This document shows positions 1 to 9,149 of a stretch of DNA of 64,000 nucleotides, piece after piece. The stretch spans positions 4,154,001 through 4,218,000 of the forward strand of contig NZ_LR134117.1 in assembly GCF_900635445.1 (NCBI RefSeq). Reading direction: 5' to 3'. The notes beneath the pieces are model-generated. The model worked only from the letters and a program-made list of their open reading frames with translations, was not told the origin of the DNA and ran no database searches. The position numbers and the translations under genes were made by a program. Positions within the stretch are counted from its first letter, which is position 1. Every line of letters starts with the position of its first letter. This DNA comes from Serratia odorifera (lineage in GTDB: Bacteria > Pseudomonadota > Gammaproteobacteria > Enterobacterales > Enterobacteriaceae).

Positions 1-60
1 TCGCCAGTCAGCGTCAGCGGCAGCGGCCGTATCGCTCGGGTCTACAATCAACTGTCATAA
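1..60 (+). CDS. manA: Mannose-6-phosphate isomerase, C-terminal fragment
   Basis: Only the last 19 codons and the stop are inside the window; the gene starts before position 1. The visible tail (SPVSVSGSGRIARVYNQLS) matches the conserved C-terminus of ManA, where E. coli has SPVTVKGHGRLARVYNKL. ManA is the cytoplasmic zinc enzyme that interconverts mannose 6-phosphate and fructose 6-phosphate. The next gene is ydgA, as in E. coli, which supports the call. A strong terminator hairpin at 172-193 separates the two genes. Confidence 0.85.
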   Translation, partial: SPVSVSGSGRIARVYNQLS

Positions 61-171
61 CGCCGCGCACTACTGAACCGCGCAAGCCGTGGCACCGTGC
101 CGCAGCTTGCGCGATATGAGTATAAAGTTCAGTAAATTAGTTGCTATAGTGCCGGGGTTACCGTCACAATT

Positions 172-193
172 AAACGCCTGCGGGCGTTTTTTG
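172..193 (+). terminator. Rho-independent terminator after manA
   Basis: AAACGCC and GGCGTTT form a 7-bp stem around a TGCG loop, followed by a T run. It lies between the manA stop and the ydgA start. Confidence 0.75.
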
Positions 194-254
194 TTGGCCC
201 AATTTGCCTCCCCATCTGCCAGCGTCGGATGGTTTATGAAAGGATGATAGAACG

Positions 255-1794
255 ATGAAAAAATCATTAGTCGCCGTTGGCGTCATTGTGGTTCTAGGCG
301 CAGCATGGACTGGGGCTTCATGGTATACCGGCAAACTTATCGAACAGCGGATGGGCGAAGTGGTGGCCAACGCCAACACCCAATTGAAAGCCTATCTGCC
401 AAAAGCCGGCGTCAAGCTGGGTTACGAAAACTACCAGCGCGGGCTGTTTAGCAGCCAGGTGCGTTACGTATTGCGTGCTGACGGCACCATCAGCGGCGAC
501 GATGCCGCGCTACAGCCGGGCGACGAACTGGCATTCCTGGAAACCATCGATCACGGTCCCTTCCCGTTCGCCCAATTGAAGAAGTTCAATCTGATACCAA
601 GCATGGCGTCGGTGCATACCGAACTGGAAAACACCCCGGCGGCCAAAACCCTGTTTGACATCACCAAAGGCAAATCGCTGTTCAGCGCCGATTCGCGCAT
701 TGCTTATAACGGCGATACCTCCAGCGCCATCGAGGTGATCCCGGTCGACTACCAGAAAAACGGTTCTTCACTGAAGTTCTCCGGCGCAACTATCAATGCC
801 GACATTGCCCGCGATCTGAAAGCAATACAGCTCGACGGCAGCAGCGACAGCGCGGTGATTACCGGCCCGAACCAGTTTGGCCAGAACGAGCAGGTTTCCC
901 TACAGGGTCTGAGTCTGAAAACCGATACCCACGCCGGCAAGTTCGATCTTAGCCTGGGCAACCAGACGCTGGCGGTGAAGCAGTTGAAAGTGACGGTAGA
1001 CCAGAAAGACACCCTGACGCTGGACGGTTTCAACCTGGCGAGCCAGTTTGGCGAAACCGACAGCAACCTGAACGGCCAGATTGACTACACCATGGACGCA
1101 CTGAAAATTCAGGATCGCGATTTTGGTGCCGGCAAATTGTCGCTGAAGATCGACAAGCTGGGACGCGCAGTCGCTGAAGGAATTCGCCGACCGCTACAAC
1201 CAGCAGGTCATGGCCATGATGCAGCAGGGAGAAACAATGGACGCCGAGGCCTATCAGCAGCAGACCACGGAAATCCTGATGCAAAACCTGCCATTGCTGC
1301 TTAAAGGCAATCCGACCATCAGCATCGCGCCGCTGAGCTGGAAAAACGCCAAAGGCGAAAGTACCTTTACGCTGAATCTGGATCTGCTTGATCCGGCCAA
1401 GGCCGGCACACCGGCTGAATCTGTCGATCAGCTGCTGTCCCGTTCGGTGAAGAAACTGGATGCCAATCTGAGTATTCCAGTACCAATGGCGATGGAAACC
1501 ACCGCGCAAACCGCCATGCTGCAAGGCTACAACGCCGAAGAGGCGCAAAAACTGGCGCAGCAGCAAGTGCAAGGCCTGGCGGCGATGGGCCAGATGTTCA
1601 AGCTGACCACCATGAAGGACAACGTGATCGGCACCCGCTTCCACTACGCCGACAATCAGGTTGATCTGAACGGTAACAAAATGAGCCTGCAGGAGTTCCT
1701 TGGCCTGTTCGGCATGCTGGCCGGTCCGGCAGAGCAAGGCGTTCCGCCTGCCCCGGCACCCATGCCGGCTCCGGTGCCTGCACCGGCGCAATAA
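255..1794 (+). CDS. ydgA: YdgA family protein (DUF945), interrupted by one frameshift
   Basis: YdgA is a roughly 500-residue envelope protein of the DUF945 family whose function is not settled. It begins MKKSLVAVGVIVVLGAAW, a hydrophobic N-terminal signal anchor. The frame opened at 255 is lost near 1161: read as ctg-gga-cgc it runs out of frame to 1304, while dropping one G (ctg-gac-gcg) continues directly into the frame that ends at 1794. Corrected length is about 512 residues, against about 502 in E. coli. The tail is Pro/Ala-rich. The gene follows manA as in E. coli. The single extra G is more likely a sequence error than decay, because both halves are well conserved. Confidence 0.85.
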
Positions 1795-1804
1795 CGCTGT
1801 TATC

Positions 1805-1828
1805 AGGGGCGCATCTAGCGCCCCTTTT
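1805..1828. terminator. Terminator between ydgA and the serine hydrolase gene
   Basis: AGGGGCGC and GCGCCCCT form an 8-bp perfect stem with a 5-nt loop, followed by TTT on the plus strand. It lies between the convergent ends of ydgA and the minus-strand hydrolase gene. Confidence 0.65.
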
Positions 1829-1846
1829 GCTGCGCAGGCAGGCAGC

Positions 1847-2998
1847 TCAGACCCGGTACACCGCATCGCGGATCTCGCCCGGATATATTCCACTCATGCC
1901 CTCATACGCCGTATTGGTCAACGCCACCACGCTCAGCGCCGCTTGTTGATCGCAGAACCAGCTGTGGCCGTAGGCTCCGCCCCATTGCAGCGTGCCGTTG
2001 CGCTGCGGCGTCGCCGCCAAGGCCGCATCCAGCAATAATGCCCCGCCAAAGCCAAATCCCCAACCCGGCCCTTGCGTTTCCGCCGCCGCGCTGACGTGCG
2101 GCTGATGCATCAGCGCTACCGTTTCCGCATGCAGGAAACCACCTGCGCCGTAGCGCATCGCCTCCACCATTTTCAGCACATCATCGGCGCTGCCGACCAT
2201 GCCGGCGCCGCCGGAAGGATAAGCGTCGGCGTCCAGCGCGCGCGATGGCGCGAAATCGATCTGGTAGCCGAACTCCGGCGGCAGCGTTAACTGCAAACCG
2301 TCGTACATCGGTTCCGGTCGCGTGGCGCCGTTATAATAGGCCGTCGCCAAATTGTCGGCGTTGGCGCTGCTGAACCCGGTAGCACGCAGACCGAGCGGCT
2401 GCGCCACCAACAGCTCAAACAGCTGCGGCAACGGCTGGTCGGCGAGCTGTTCCAGCACCGCCCCCAGTACGTCAATCGACAGCGAGTAATTGAATGTGCT
2501 GCCCGGTTCGGCGATCAACGGCGCGTCCGCCAGCCGACGCAGATTCTGCTGCAGCGTGCCGCTGGCGCATTCCAGTCCGTCCTGGATCCCCAGGCGATGA
2601 TACGGTTGCGACGGCAGCTGCTTGAAACGGTAATCCAGGCCGGCGCTATGCGTCAGTAATTGCCGCAGGGTTATCGGCGGTATCCGTCCGTCGGCCAGCG
2701 CCGGCGTAAACCATGGCAACCAGCGGCTGACCGCATCATCCAATTGCAGCTTGCCTTGCTCCAGCAGGCGCATTGCCGCCAGCGTAATAAAGGGTTTGGA
2801 TACCGAAGCCAGTCTGAATTGCGTAGCGCGGCGCATCGGTTTGCGCCACTCACGGTCGGCATCCCCGCCCGTTTCGGCGCAGATCAGCTCGCCATCGTGC
2901 GCCACCAACACCACGCTACCGACGATCCTTTCCTGCTCTATTGCCCGCTGTATCACTGCCTGCACACGCTTTGCTACTGACTGATTCACTGCTGACAT
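1847..2998 (-). CDS. Serine hydrolase of the beta-lactamase / EstB family
   Basis: A 383-residue protein of the class C beta-lactamase-like fold (family S12: esterases, D-aminopeptidases, penicillin-binding-like proteins). Near residue 65 it has S-V-S-K, the SxxK motif with the nucleophilic Ser and general-base Lys, in the context FRLASVSKPF. A Tyr-containing motif (NYSLS, about residue 170) fits the catalytic YxN/YxS position, and HSAGLDY is typical of the family. No signal peptide is evident, so it is probably cytoplasmic. GGAG lies 9 nt before the ATG. It is transcribed divergently from a LysR gene that may control it. The substrate cannot be inferred; a true beta-lactamase is unlikely without an export signal. 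Confidence 0.8.
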   Translation of the reverse strand: MSAVNQSVAKRVQAVIQRAIEQERIVGSVVLVAHDGELICAETGGDADREWRKPMRRATQFRLASVSKPFITLAAMRLLEQGKLQLDDAVSRWLPWFTPALADGRIPPITLRQLLTHSAGLDYRFKQLPSQPYHRLGIQDGLECASGTLQQNLRRLADAPLIAEPGSTFNYSLSIDVLGAVLEQLADQPLPQLFELLVAQPLGLRATGFSSANADNLATAYYNGATRPEPMYDGLQLTLPPEFGYQIDFAPSRALDADAYPSGGAGMVGSADDVLKMVEAMRYGAGGFLHAETVALMHQPHVSAAAETQGPGWGFGFGGALLLDAALAATPQRNGTLQWGGAYGHSWFCDQQAALSVVALTNTAYEGMSGIYPGEIRDAVYRV

Positions 2999-3100
2999 GT
3001 TCTGCTACTCCAATATTTGTGAGTAAAATCAGTCTAAAGCGTTCATTGTGAAATAAAATAGGCTAAAATTTAATGCACCATTAAGGCAGGGTTAACGATA
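2999..3100. promoter_or_regulatory. Divergent promoter region, serine hydrolase / LysR regulator
   Basis: A 102-bp AT-rich spacer between two divergent starts. It contains TTCATTGTGAA, a small inverted repeat of the TTC-N5-GAA form compatible with a LysR-type (T-N11-A) site. Assignment to the neighbouring LysR protein is inference. Confidence 0.4.
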
Positions 3101-4054
3101 ATGAGTTCACTGTTGCAGCTTTTGCCCTTTTTCGAAGCGGTCGCCCGGCTTGGCAGTTTTACCCATGCAGCCCGGCAACTGGGCGTCACGCCGCCGGCGG
3201 TATCACAGAATATCCAGACCCTGGAAACCCGGTTGGGCATTCGCCTGTTCAACCGCACCAGTCGTTCGGTGCGGCTGAGTGACGAGGGCAAGCTGTTCTA
3301 TCAGAGCGTGGCACCGGCGATGAGCCAGATCGATGTCGCGGCCGAAAATATCCGTGCGCTGCGCAGTCGCCCGTCGGGGCATTTGCGCATCACCCTACCG
3401 CAGTTGGCCGCTTCGCTGCTGGTGATGCCGTTTTTGACCGAATTCCACGCACGCTATCCGGAAATCCAGCTGGAGCTGTTTACCGACGATCGCTTCGCCG
3501 ATCTGGTCCTGGACCATTTTGACGCGGGCATCCGCATGCATGCGGTACTGCAAAAGGACATGATCGCCGTGCCGATCGACAATGGCCAGCAACGGGTGAT
3601 CGTCGCCGCACCACACTATCTGGCGCAGCATGGCATGCCGACCACGCCGGAGGCGTTGCGCCAGCATAACTGCCTGCGCTATCGCTTCCCCGGCAGCGGC
3701 AAGCTCGAACCGTGGTTTTTGACCCACGGTGGCCAGCATTTGGCACTGGAGGTGAGCGGCTCGATGATTTTTAATGAGGATCTGCTGCTGAAGGCGGCCG
3801 CGCTGGCCGGGCTGGGGCTGACGCAGCGTTTTCGCGGTACGGTAGAACCAGAGCTGGCCAGTGGACGACTGGTTGAAGTGATGGCAGATCACGCCAGCGA
3901 CGCCGCCGGCTTCTTTATCTATTTCCCTGCCCGTCGGCACATGCCGCTAAAGTTGCGGGTCTTTATCGATTTCATGCAACAACAACGCCAGAACGCCCAG
4001 CGCGCCAAGACGCTTAAACCGAACCGCGCGGGATCAGGCTCGGCGGCAGAATGA
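3101..4054 (+). CDS. LysR family transcriptional regulator
   Basis: A 317-residue LysR-type regulator. The N-terminal winged helix-turn-helix is plain (FFEAVARLGSFTHAARQLGVTPPAVSQNIQTLE over about residues 9-45, then RLFNRTSRSVRLSDEG). The rest is the periplasmic-binding-like effector domain, of the CrgA/YafC-like group (SGHLRITLP, DLVLDHFDAGIR). It is divergent from the serine hydrolase gene, the usual layout for a LysR gene and its target. Its last 41 bp overlap the convergent 3' end of malI. The effector is unknown. Confidence 0.85.
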   Translation: MSSLLQLLPFFEAVARLGSFTHAARQLGVTPPAVSQNIQTLETRLGIRLFNRTSRSVRLSDEGKLFYQSVAPAMSQIDVAAENIRALRSRPSGHLRITLPQLAASLLVMPFLTEFHARYPEIQLELFTDDRFADLVLDHFDAGIRMHAVLQKDMIAVPIDNGQQRVIVAAPHYLAQHGMPTTPEALRQHNCLRYRFPGSGKLEPWFLTHGGQHLALEVSGSMIFNEDLLLKAAALAGLGLTQRFRGTVEPELASGRLVEVMADHASDAAGFFIYFPARRHMPLKLRVFIDFMQQQRQNAQRAKTLKPNRAGSGSAAE

Positions 4055-5081
4055 CGTCCTGCGGCGGCAGATCCCGCTGCTGGATGCGTTGCAGCAGTCG
4101 CGACGCCGCGCTGCGCCCCACTTCACGTGCGGAACTGGAAACCAGGGTCAGCGGCGGCTGCGTTAACGCCGCTTCGGGCACATCGCCGAAACCAATCAAC
4201 GCCACCTGCTGGCCATAAAAGCTGTCCATCCCCTCAGAGCCGATGCCACGCCCGCTGCGCACGATGCCGAAGTAGGCACCGAGTGCCACCGAGGCTTTAT
4301 GACAGACCAATGCGCTGATGTTCGGATATTGTCGCAATAGCTGCTCCGCCGCCTGCGCCGCCGCCTGCTGTTGGCAATCGCATTCGACTATCCATTCGGA
4401 ACGAAACGGTAAACCGTACTGCACCAGGGTGGCGCAAAAGCCGCCAAGCCGTTCTGCGCGGGTCAGCGAGTCACTTTGGCCGCCGAGATAGGCAATCTGA
4501 CTATGGCCGCGCTTAATCAGCAGTTCAGTGGCCATTTTTGCCGCCTGCATGTTATCCGGCCGTACCACGTCCACGCCTTCCAGACCGTTGGAGCGCGCGG
4601 CACACACCAGCGGCACCCCCTGTTCTTCGGCCTTCTCGCGCAAACCGCTGACCGAACGCAGGCCGCCGGCCAATACCATGCCGTCAACGCCGTGTTGCAG
4701 CAAGGTGTCAAAACAGCGCATCAGCCCCTGCCCCTCGCGGCCGCTTTGGGTCAGAAACAGCACTTTGCCGTTGGCCTCCAGCACTTCGCTCAGCCCGGCG
4801 GTCATTTCCGCATAAAACGGCTCGCAAATGTCACGCAAGATCAGGCCAATCACCCCAGAATCGCCGCCGCGCAGCGTTGCCGCCTGGCGATTGCGTACGT
4901 AGCCAAGCTGTTCGATCGCCCGATTGACCCGCTCCACGGTAGTGGCCGAAATGCGCCCTTTGCCGCTGAGAACCAGCGACACCGTAGTGACAGAAACGCC
5001 CGCCTGTAGCGCGACATCGGTGATGGTGATCTTTTTAATTGTTTTAACCTCGGTGCAATGAAAGCGCCGCGGTAGCGGCAC
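4014..5081 (-). CDS. malI: MalI, LacI-family repressor of malXY
   Basis: Closely resembles E. coli MalI: KKITITDVALQAGVSVTTVS is the DNA-binding helix-turn-helix, LSGKGRIS the hinge-proximal helix, and VRPDNMQAA and GGQSDSLTRAERLGG lie in the effector domain. It represses the divergent malXY operon. The coordinates use the GTG at 5081, but that codon sits at the predicted transcription start and has no Shine-Dalgarno sequence. Homology begins at MKKITI-like residues, where an ATT at 5039-5037 has GAGG 8 nt upstream; ATT may be the true start (340 residues). The 3' end overlaps the convergent LysR gene. Confidence 0.9.
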   Translation of the reverse strand: MPLPRRFHCTEVKTIKKITITDVALQAGVSVTTVSLVLSGKGRISATTVERVNRAIEQLGYVRNRQAATLRGGDSGVIGLILRDICEPFYAEMTAGLSEVLEANGKVLFLTQSGREGQGLMRCFDTLLQHGVDGMVLAGGLRSVSGLREKAEEQGVPLVCAARSNGLEGVDVVRPDNMQAAKMATELLIKRGHSQIAYLGGQSDSLTRAERLGGFCATLVQYGLPFRSEWIVECDCQQQAAAQAAEQLLRQYPNISALVCHKASVALGAYFGIVRSGRGIGSEGMDSFYGQQVALIGFGDVPEAALTQPPLTLVSSSAREVGRSAASRLLQRIQQRDLPPQDVILPPSLIPRGSV

Positions 5082-5083
5082 GG

Positions 5084-5267
5084 CAAATGTTATACCGAAT
5101 GTCGTTATTCAGTAAAACGTTTTACTTTCTAACCTATTGTTGCGGTAAAACCTGCATGCAAATTGTGATAAACGGCGCATTTTTCATAGGTAAAACGTTT
5201 TATCTTATTTTTACCTTACATCGGTACATTCCTTTTTTGTTCGCCTTTTCGCCAGGAGTTCCCGTTT
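5084..5267. promoter_or_regulatory. malI-malX divergent control region with two MalI operators
   Basis: GTAAAACGTTTTAC (5112-5125) is a perfect 14-bp palindrome. GGTAAAACGTTTTATC (5189-5204) closely matches the known E. coli MalI operator GATAAAACGTTTTATC. For malI, TTTTAC (5117-5112) and TATAAC (5094-5089) are spaced 17 bp, so the first operator covers its -35 and suggests autoregulation. The second operator lies at the malX promoter. AATTGTGAT at 5161-5169 is a CRP half-site in the position known for E. coli malX. CAGGAG at about 5252-5257 is the malX ribosome-binding site. Confidence 0.8.
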
Positions 5268-6887
5268 ATGCCAGCGGCTAAAAAACCAAAAATCACGCTT
5301 TGGGAGTTTTTCCAAAGTCTGGGCAAAACCTTTATGTTGCCCGTCGCGCTCCTCTCTTTCTGCGGCATCATGCTGGGGATCGGCAGCTCACTGAGCAGTC
5401 GCGATGTCATTACCCTGCTGCCGTTCCTCGGCCAGCCGATTTTCCAGTTACTGTTCACCTGGATGAGCAAGGTCGGCTCGTTTGCCTTTAGCTTTCTGCC
5501 GGTGATGTTCGCCATTGCCATCCCGCTCGGCATGGCGCGCGAAAATAAAGGCGTCGCGGCCTTCTCCGGCTTCGTCGGCTTTGCGGTACTGAATCTGGCG
5601 ACCAATTTCTATCTCACCAGCGCCGGTATCTTGCCCACCGTCGATCCGGCGGTGCTGAAGGCCAATAATATCCAGAACATTCTCGGTATTCAGTCGATCG
5701 ATACCGGTATTCTCGGCGCGGTGATCGTCGGTATTATCGTCTATTTGCTGCACGAGCGTTTTAACACCATCCGTTTGCCGGACGCGCTGGCATTCTTCGG
5801 CGGTACGCGTTTTGTGCCGATCGTCACCACCGTGGTGCTCGGACTGTGTGGATTGGTGATCCCGCTGATTTGGCCGTGGTTTGCCGCCGGCATCAATGGC
5901 CTCGGCTGGGTGATCAACGGCGCCGGCGCCTTTGGCCCGATGATTTTCGGCACTGGCGAACGCCTGCTGTTGCCGTTTGGCTTACACCATATTCTGGTGG
6001 CGCTGATCCGCTTTAGCGAAGCGGGCGGTACCCTGGATGTCTGTGGCCACAGCGTCAGCGGCGCGTTGACCATTTTCCAGGCGCAACTCTCCTGCCCGAC
6101 CACCCACGGCTTTGCGGAAAGCGCCACGCGCTTCCTGTCACAAGGTAAAATGCCGGCGTTTCTCGGCGGTCTGCCGGGGGCGGCACTGGCGATGTATCAC
6201 TGCGCCAAGCCAGAAAATCGGCATAAGATCAAAGGACTGCTGATTTCTGGCGTGGTAGCCTGCGTGGTAGGCGGCACCACCGAACCGATCGAATTCCTGT
6301 TCCTGTTTGTCGCGCCATTCCTGTATCTGATCCACGCCATTCTCACCGGGCTGGGCTTCACCGTGATGGCGCTGCTGGGGGTCACCATCGGTAATACCGA
6401 CGGTAATGTCATTGATTTCGTGGTATTTGGCATATTGCACGGCACCGCCACCAAATGGTATCTGGTACCGCTGGTCGCCGCCGTCTGGTTTGCCGCCTAC
6501 TACGCCATTTTCCGCTTTTCCATTCTGCGCTTTAATATCAAAACACCGGGTCGCGAGAATGACAGTCCGCTGGCCTCTGGCACGCCTGGCACGGTGGTCG
6601 GCAAATCCGGCTATAACGTACCGGCCATTCTGGCGGCGCTGGGCGGCGGCGAGAATATCGTCTCGCTGGATAACTGCATCACCCGTCTGCGCCTGTCGGT
6701 CAACGACATGAGCAAGGTGGACGACGCCGCGCTGAAGGCCAACCGCGCCATTGGCGTGGTACATCTGAACGAACATAATCTGCAAGTGGTTATCGGGCCG
6801 CAGGTGCAATCGGTGAAGGATGAATTAGACTCACTGATAAGTCGTAACCCCCCCGTTACGCCATTGCAGGGAGCGTCTCATGTTTGA
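5268..6887 (+). CDS. malX: MalX, PTS maltose/glucose-type EIICB component
   Basis: A 539-residue membrane protein of the glucose PTS superfamily. The first roughly 420 residues are the EIIC channel with about ten membrane segments, including FGLHHILVALIRF and the substrate-loop region GGTTEPIEFLF. A linker leads to a C-terminal EIIB domain with the phosphorylatable Cys in NCITRLRLSV. The EIIA function would be supplied in trans by Crr. The gene is 8 bp overlapped by malY, so the two are translationally coupled. Regulation is by the divergent MalI through two operators. E. coli MalX can carry glucose and maltose, but its natural substrate is not settled. Confidence 0.93.
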   Translation: MPAAKKPKITLWEFFQSLGKTFMLPVALLSFCGIMLGIGSSLSSRDVITLLPFLGQPIFQLLFTWMSKVGSFAFSFLPVMFAIAIPLGMARENKGVAAFSGFVGFAVLNLATNFYLTSAGILPTVDPAVLKANNIQNILGIQSIDTGILGAVIVGIIVYLLHERFNTIRLPDALAFFGGTRFVPIVTTVVLGLCGLVIPLIWPWFAAGINGLGWVINGAGAFGPMIFGTGERLLLPFGLHHILVALIRFSEAGGTLDVCGHSVSGALTIFQAQLSCPTTHGFAESATRFLSQGKMPAFLGGLPGAALAMYHCAKPENRHKIKGLLISGVVACVVGGTTEPIEFLFLFVAPFLYLIHAILTGLGFTVMALLGVTIGNTDGNVIDFVVFGILHGTATKWYLVPLVAAVWFAAYYAIFRFSILRFNIKTPGRENDSPLASGTPGTVVGKSGYNVPAILAALGGGENIVSLDNCITRLRLSVNDMSKVDDAALKANRAIGVVHLNEHNLQVVIGPQVQSVKDELDSLISRNPPVTPLQGASHV

Positions 6888-8061
6888 TTTTTCTACCCCT
6901 ATCGATCGCCACGGCACCTGGTGCACCCAATGGGATTACATTGCCGACCGCTTTGGTGCCGCCGATTTACTGCCGTTCACTATTTCGGATATGGACTTTG
7001 CTACCGCTCCCTGCATTCTGGATGCCTTGCAGCAGCGTTTACAGCACGGCGTACTGGGCTACAGCCGTTGGCAACATGAAGATTTTCTTGGCGCGGTGCG
7101 CCATTGGTATCAGCAGCGTTTCCAGACACCGATCGACACGGCAATGGCGGTATACGGCCCGTCGGTGATTTACATGGCGGCGCAGCTGATCCGCCAATGG
7201 TCGGCCCCAGGCGAGTGCGTGGTCACCCATACGCCGGCCTATGATGCCTTTTACAAAGTGGTGCTGGGCAATCAGCGCCAACTGTTACCCTGCCCGCTGC
7301 AAAAGGTGGGTAACCAGTGGCGCTGCGATATGGCACATCTGGAAGCGCTACTGGCACGACCGCAAACCCGCATCCTGTTGCTGTGCAGCCCGCATAACCC
7401 TACCGGCAAAGTGTGGAGCGTCGACGAACTGCAGCAGATGGCAGAATTGTGCGAACGTCATCAGGTGCGGGTGATCAGCGACGAAATCCATATGGACATG
7501 ACCTGGGACTCGCAGCCGCATGTGCCATGGAGCCAGGTGGCCACTACGCCATGGGCGCTGCTGACATCCGCGTCGAAAAGCTTCAATATTCCGGCCTTGA
7601 CCGGGGCATTCGGTTTTATCAGCGACGACGCGTCGCGTGAAAGCTATCTGCAGACGCTGAAGGGCCGCGACGGACTCTCGTCCCCGGCGGTGTTGGCGGT
7701 GGTGGCGCATATTGCCGCCTATCGTCACGGCGCGCCGTGGCTGGATCAACTGCGCGACTATCTGCACGCCAACCTGCATTATGTCGCGCAGCGGTTGAAT
7801 CAGGCCTTTCCCCAGCTCGACTGGCAGCCACCGCAGGCTACCTATCTGGCCTGGATCGATCTGCGGCCGCTGAATATTGACGATCGTGAATTGCAGCAGG
7901 TGCTGATCGAACGCCAAAAGGTGGCGATCATGCCGGGCTTTACCTACGGCGAAGAGGGGCGCGGTTTTGTGCGCTTGAACGTTGGCTGTCCACGCAGCAA
8001 GCTGGATGCCGGCCTTGACCGACTGATTGCCGGCCTGAAATTCACCCTGGGCGACCGCTAA
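6880..8061 (+). CDS. malY: MalY, PLP-dependent cystathionine beta-lyase / MalT modulator
   Basis: A 393-residue fold-type I aminotransferase-like protein. It has the family's Asn-Pro motif (CSPHNPTGKVW), the PLP-phenolic Asp region (VISDEIHMD) and the Schiff-base Lys in TSASKSFNIPALTG. In E. coli MalY is a cystathionine beta-lyase that also binds and restrains the maltose activator MalT. The start overlaps the malX stop by 8 bp, and the two form the malXY operon. Length matches E. coli (390). Confidence 0.93.
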   Translation: MFDFSTPIDRHGTWCTQWDYIADRFGAADLLPFTISDMDFATAPCILDALQQRLQHGVLGYSRWQHEDFLGAVRHWYQQRFQTPIDTAMAVYGPSVIYMAAQLIRQWSAPGECVVTHTPAYDAFYKVVLGNQRQLLPCPLQKVGNQWRCDMAHLEALLARPQTRILLLCSPHNPTGKVWSVDELQQMAELCERHQVRVISDEIHMDMTWDSQPHVPWSQVATTPWALLTSASKSFNIPALTGAFGFISDDASRESYLQTLKGRDGLSSPAVLAVVAHIAAYRHGAPWLDQLRDYLHANLHYVAQRLNQAFPQLDWQPPQATYLAWIDLRPLNIDDRELQQVLIERQKVAIMPGFTYGEEGRGFVRLNVGCPRSKLDAGLDRLIAGLKFTLGDR

Positions 8062-8067
8062 TGCACC

Positions 8068-8089
8068 ACGGCAGGCCTGCGCCTGCCGT
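8068..8089. terminator. Hairpin between convergent malY and the DUF4406-like gene
   Basis: ACGGCAGGC and GCCTGCCGT form a perfect 9-bp stem with a CTGC loop. The T-rich tract after it is short, but its place between two convergent genes fits a shared terminator. Confidence 0.5.
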
Positions 8090-8094
8090 TCGTT

Positions 8095-8460
8095 TCACTC
8101 GGCGTCGGGAAGGTCTTCCAGCCGGTAATAGACCTGCAATCCCAGCGCATTCGCCACTTCGATATCCTTATCGGCCCCGCGCGACGCTCCTTCAATGCGG
8201 TAAATGCCCTGACAGCGCCCAATCAGCCGATGGGCAACCGGATACAGATAAGCTTCGCCGATCTCATCCCCCAACTGCTGCGACCCTGCCGCTGCCGCCA
8301 GTGGCAACGCCAGCCATTCGCCAATCACCGGCAGATGCCCACGCTGATATACCGCCAGCGCCGCCTGTTCCAGGCGGTGCAGATTGGCAGCAATTTTTTC
8401 TGCATCACCGTCAGTGCCGCTACGGTAAGGGCCAGCGATCAAAATCTGTTGTACCGTCAT
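8095..8460 (-). CDS. Small DUF4406 / nucleoside deoxyribosyltransferase-like protein
   Basis: A 121-residue cytoplasmic protein. It opens with ILIAGPYRSGT, the start typical of DUF4406 and nucleoside 2-deoxyribosyltransferase-like folds, and contains CQGIYRIEGASRGADKDIEVANALG, which matches the family's C-terminal signature. Enzymatic activity is not established for this family. It overlaps the end of the upstream Nudix gene by 4 bp (ATGA type), so the two are probably co-translated, suggesting a role in nucleotide or nucleotide-sugar clean-up. Confidence 0.75.
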   Translation of the reverse strand: MTVQQILIAGPYRSGTDGDAEKIAANLHRLEQAALAVYQRGHLPVIGEWLALPLAAAAGSQQLGDEIGEAYLYPVAHRLIGRCQGIYRIEGASRGADKDIEVANALGLQVYYRLEDLPDAE

Positions 8461-9053
8461 TCTTCGTTCTCCTGAATCGGGTTAAGCGCAATGTATTGCA
8501 GTAACATGATGGTTTTGGCGTCGACGATGCCCCCCTGACGGATGGCCAGCAACGCGTCATCCAGCGTCATTTCCAGTACATCCAGGTCTTCACCCTCGGC
8601 GACAACTCCACCGCCGGCATGGACGCGGTCGGATGCCTGATATTCGCCAATAAAGAAATGCAGTTTTTCGGTCACCGAACCGGGGCTCATGTAAGCTTCG
8701 AACACTTTCTGCACCTTTTGCACGATATAGCCGGTTTCTTCTTCGGCTTCTGCACGAATGCGCTGTTCCGGCGACGCATTGTCCAACAGGCCTGCCGCCG
8801 CTTCGATCAACATGCCATCATGACCGTTGACGAACGCCGGATAGCGAAATTGCCGCGTCAGAATCACCGTTTTGGCCTGGCGATTAAGCAGCAGGATCAC
8901 CGCGCCATCGCCGCGGTCATAGGTTTCACGGCTTTGCCGTTGCCAACTGCCATCACGGCGCAGAAAATCAAAGGTGGTTTTTTTCAGTAGATACCAATCG
9001 TCCGACAGCACCTGTGTGCTGATGATGCGGACGCGATCCTGGGTGGCGATCAT
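8457..9053 (-). CDS. nudK: Nudix hydrolase, GDP-mannose pyrophosphatase-like
   Basis: A 198-residue Nudix protein. The Nudix box is seen as AGLLDNASPEQRIRAEAEEETGY, with the metal-binding E-E-E-x-x-G-Y run. The surrounding sequence (KREVYDRG-like RETYDRGDGAVILLLNR, YMSPGSVTEKLHFFIGEY, NAGGG-like HAGGGVVAEGEDLDVLE) follows E. coli NudK, which hydrolyses GDP-mannose and related sugar nucleotides. The family also includes ADP-ribose pyrophosphatases, so the exact substrate is less sure than the fold. It is divergent from the DeoR gene and coupled to the DUF4406-like gene. Confidence 0.85.
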   Translation of the reverse strand: MIATQDRVRIISTQVLSDDWYLLKKTTFDFLRRDGSWQRQSRETYDRGDGAVILLLNRQAKTVILTRQFRYPAFVNGHDGMLIEAAAGLLDNASPEQRIRAEAEEETGYIVQKVQKVFEAYMSPGSVTEKLHFFIGEYQASDRVHAGGGVVAEGEDLDVLEMTLDDALLAIRQGGIVDAKTIMLLQYIALNPIQENEE

Positions 9054-9149
9054 TGATCGGCTCCTAAAGTCAGTGGATAAGCATTGATACTAACGTGCAG
9101 TTTCGTGTATTATCAAGATAATTCGTGCAGATTAAGTCAACGGGGTTTT

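Noticed and set aside
1847..2998. A beta-lactamase resistance gene
   Set aside because: The fold is of the beta-lactamase family, but there is no signal peptide and the motifs fit esterase/peptidase members better.
5087..5281. A 64-codon frame in the malI-malX spacer
   Set aside because: It runs through the two MalI operators and has no coding features.
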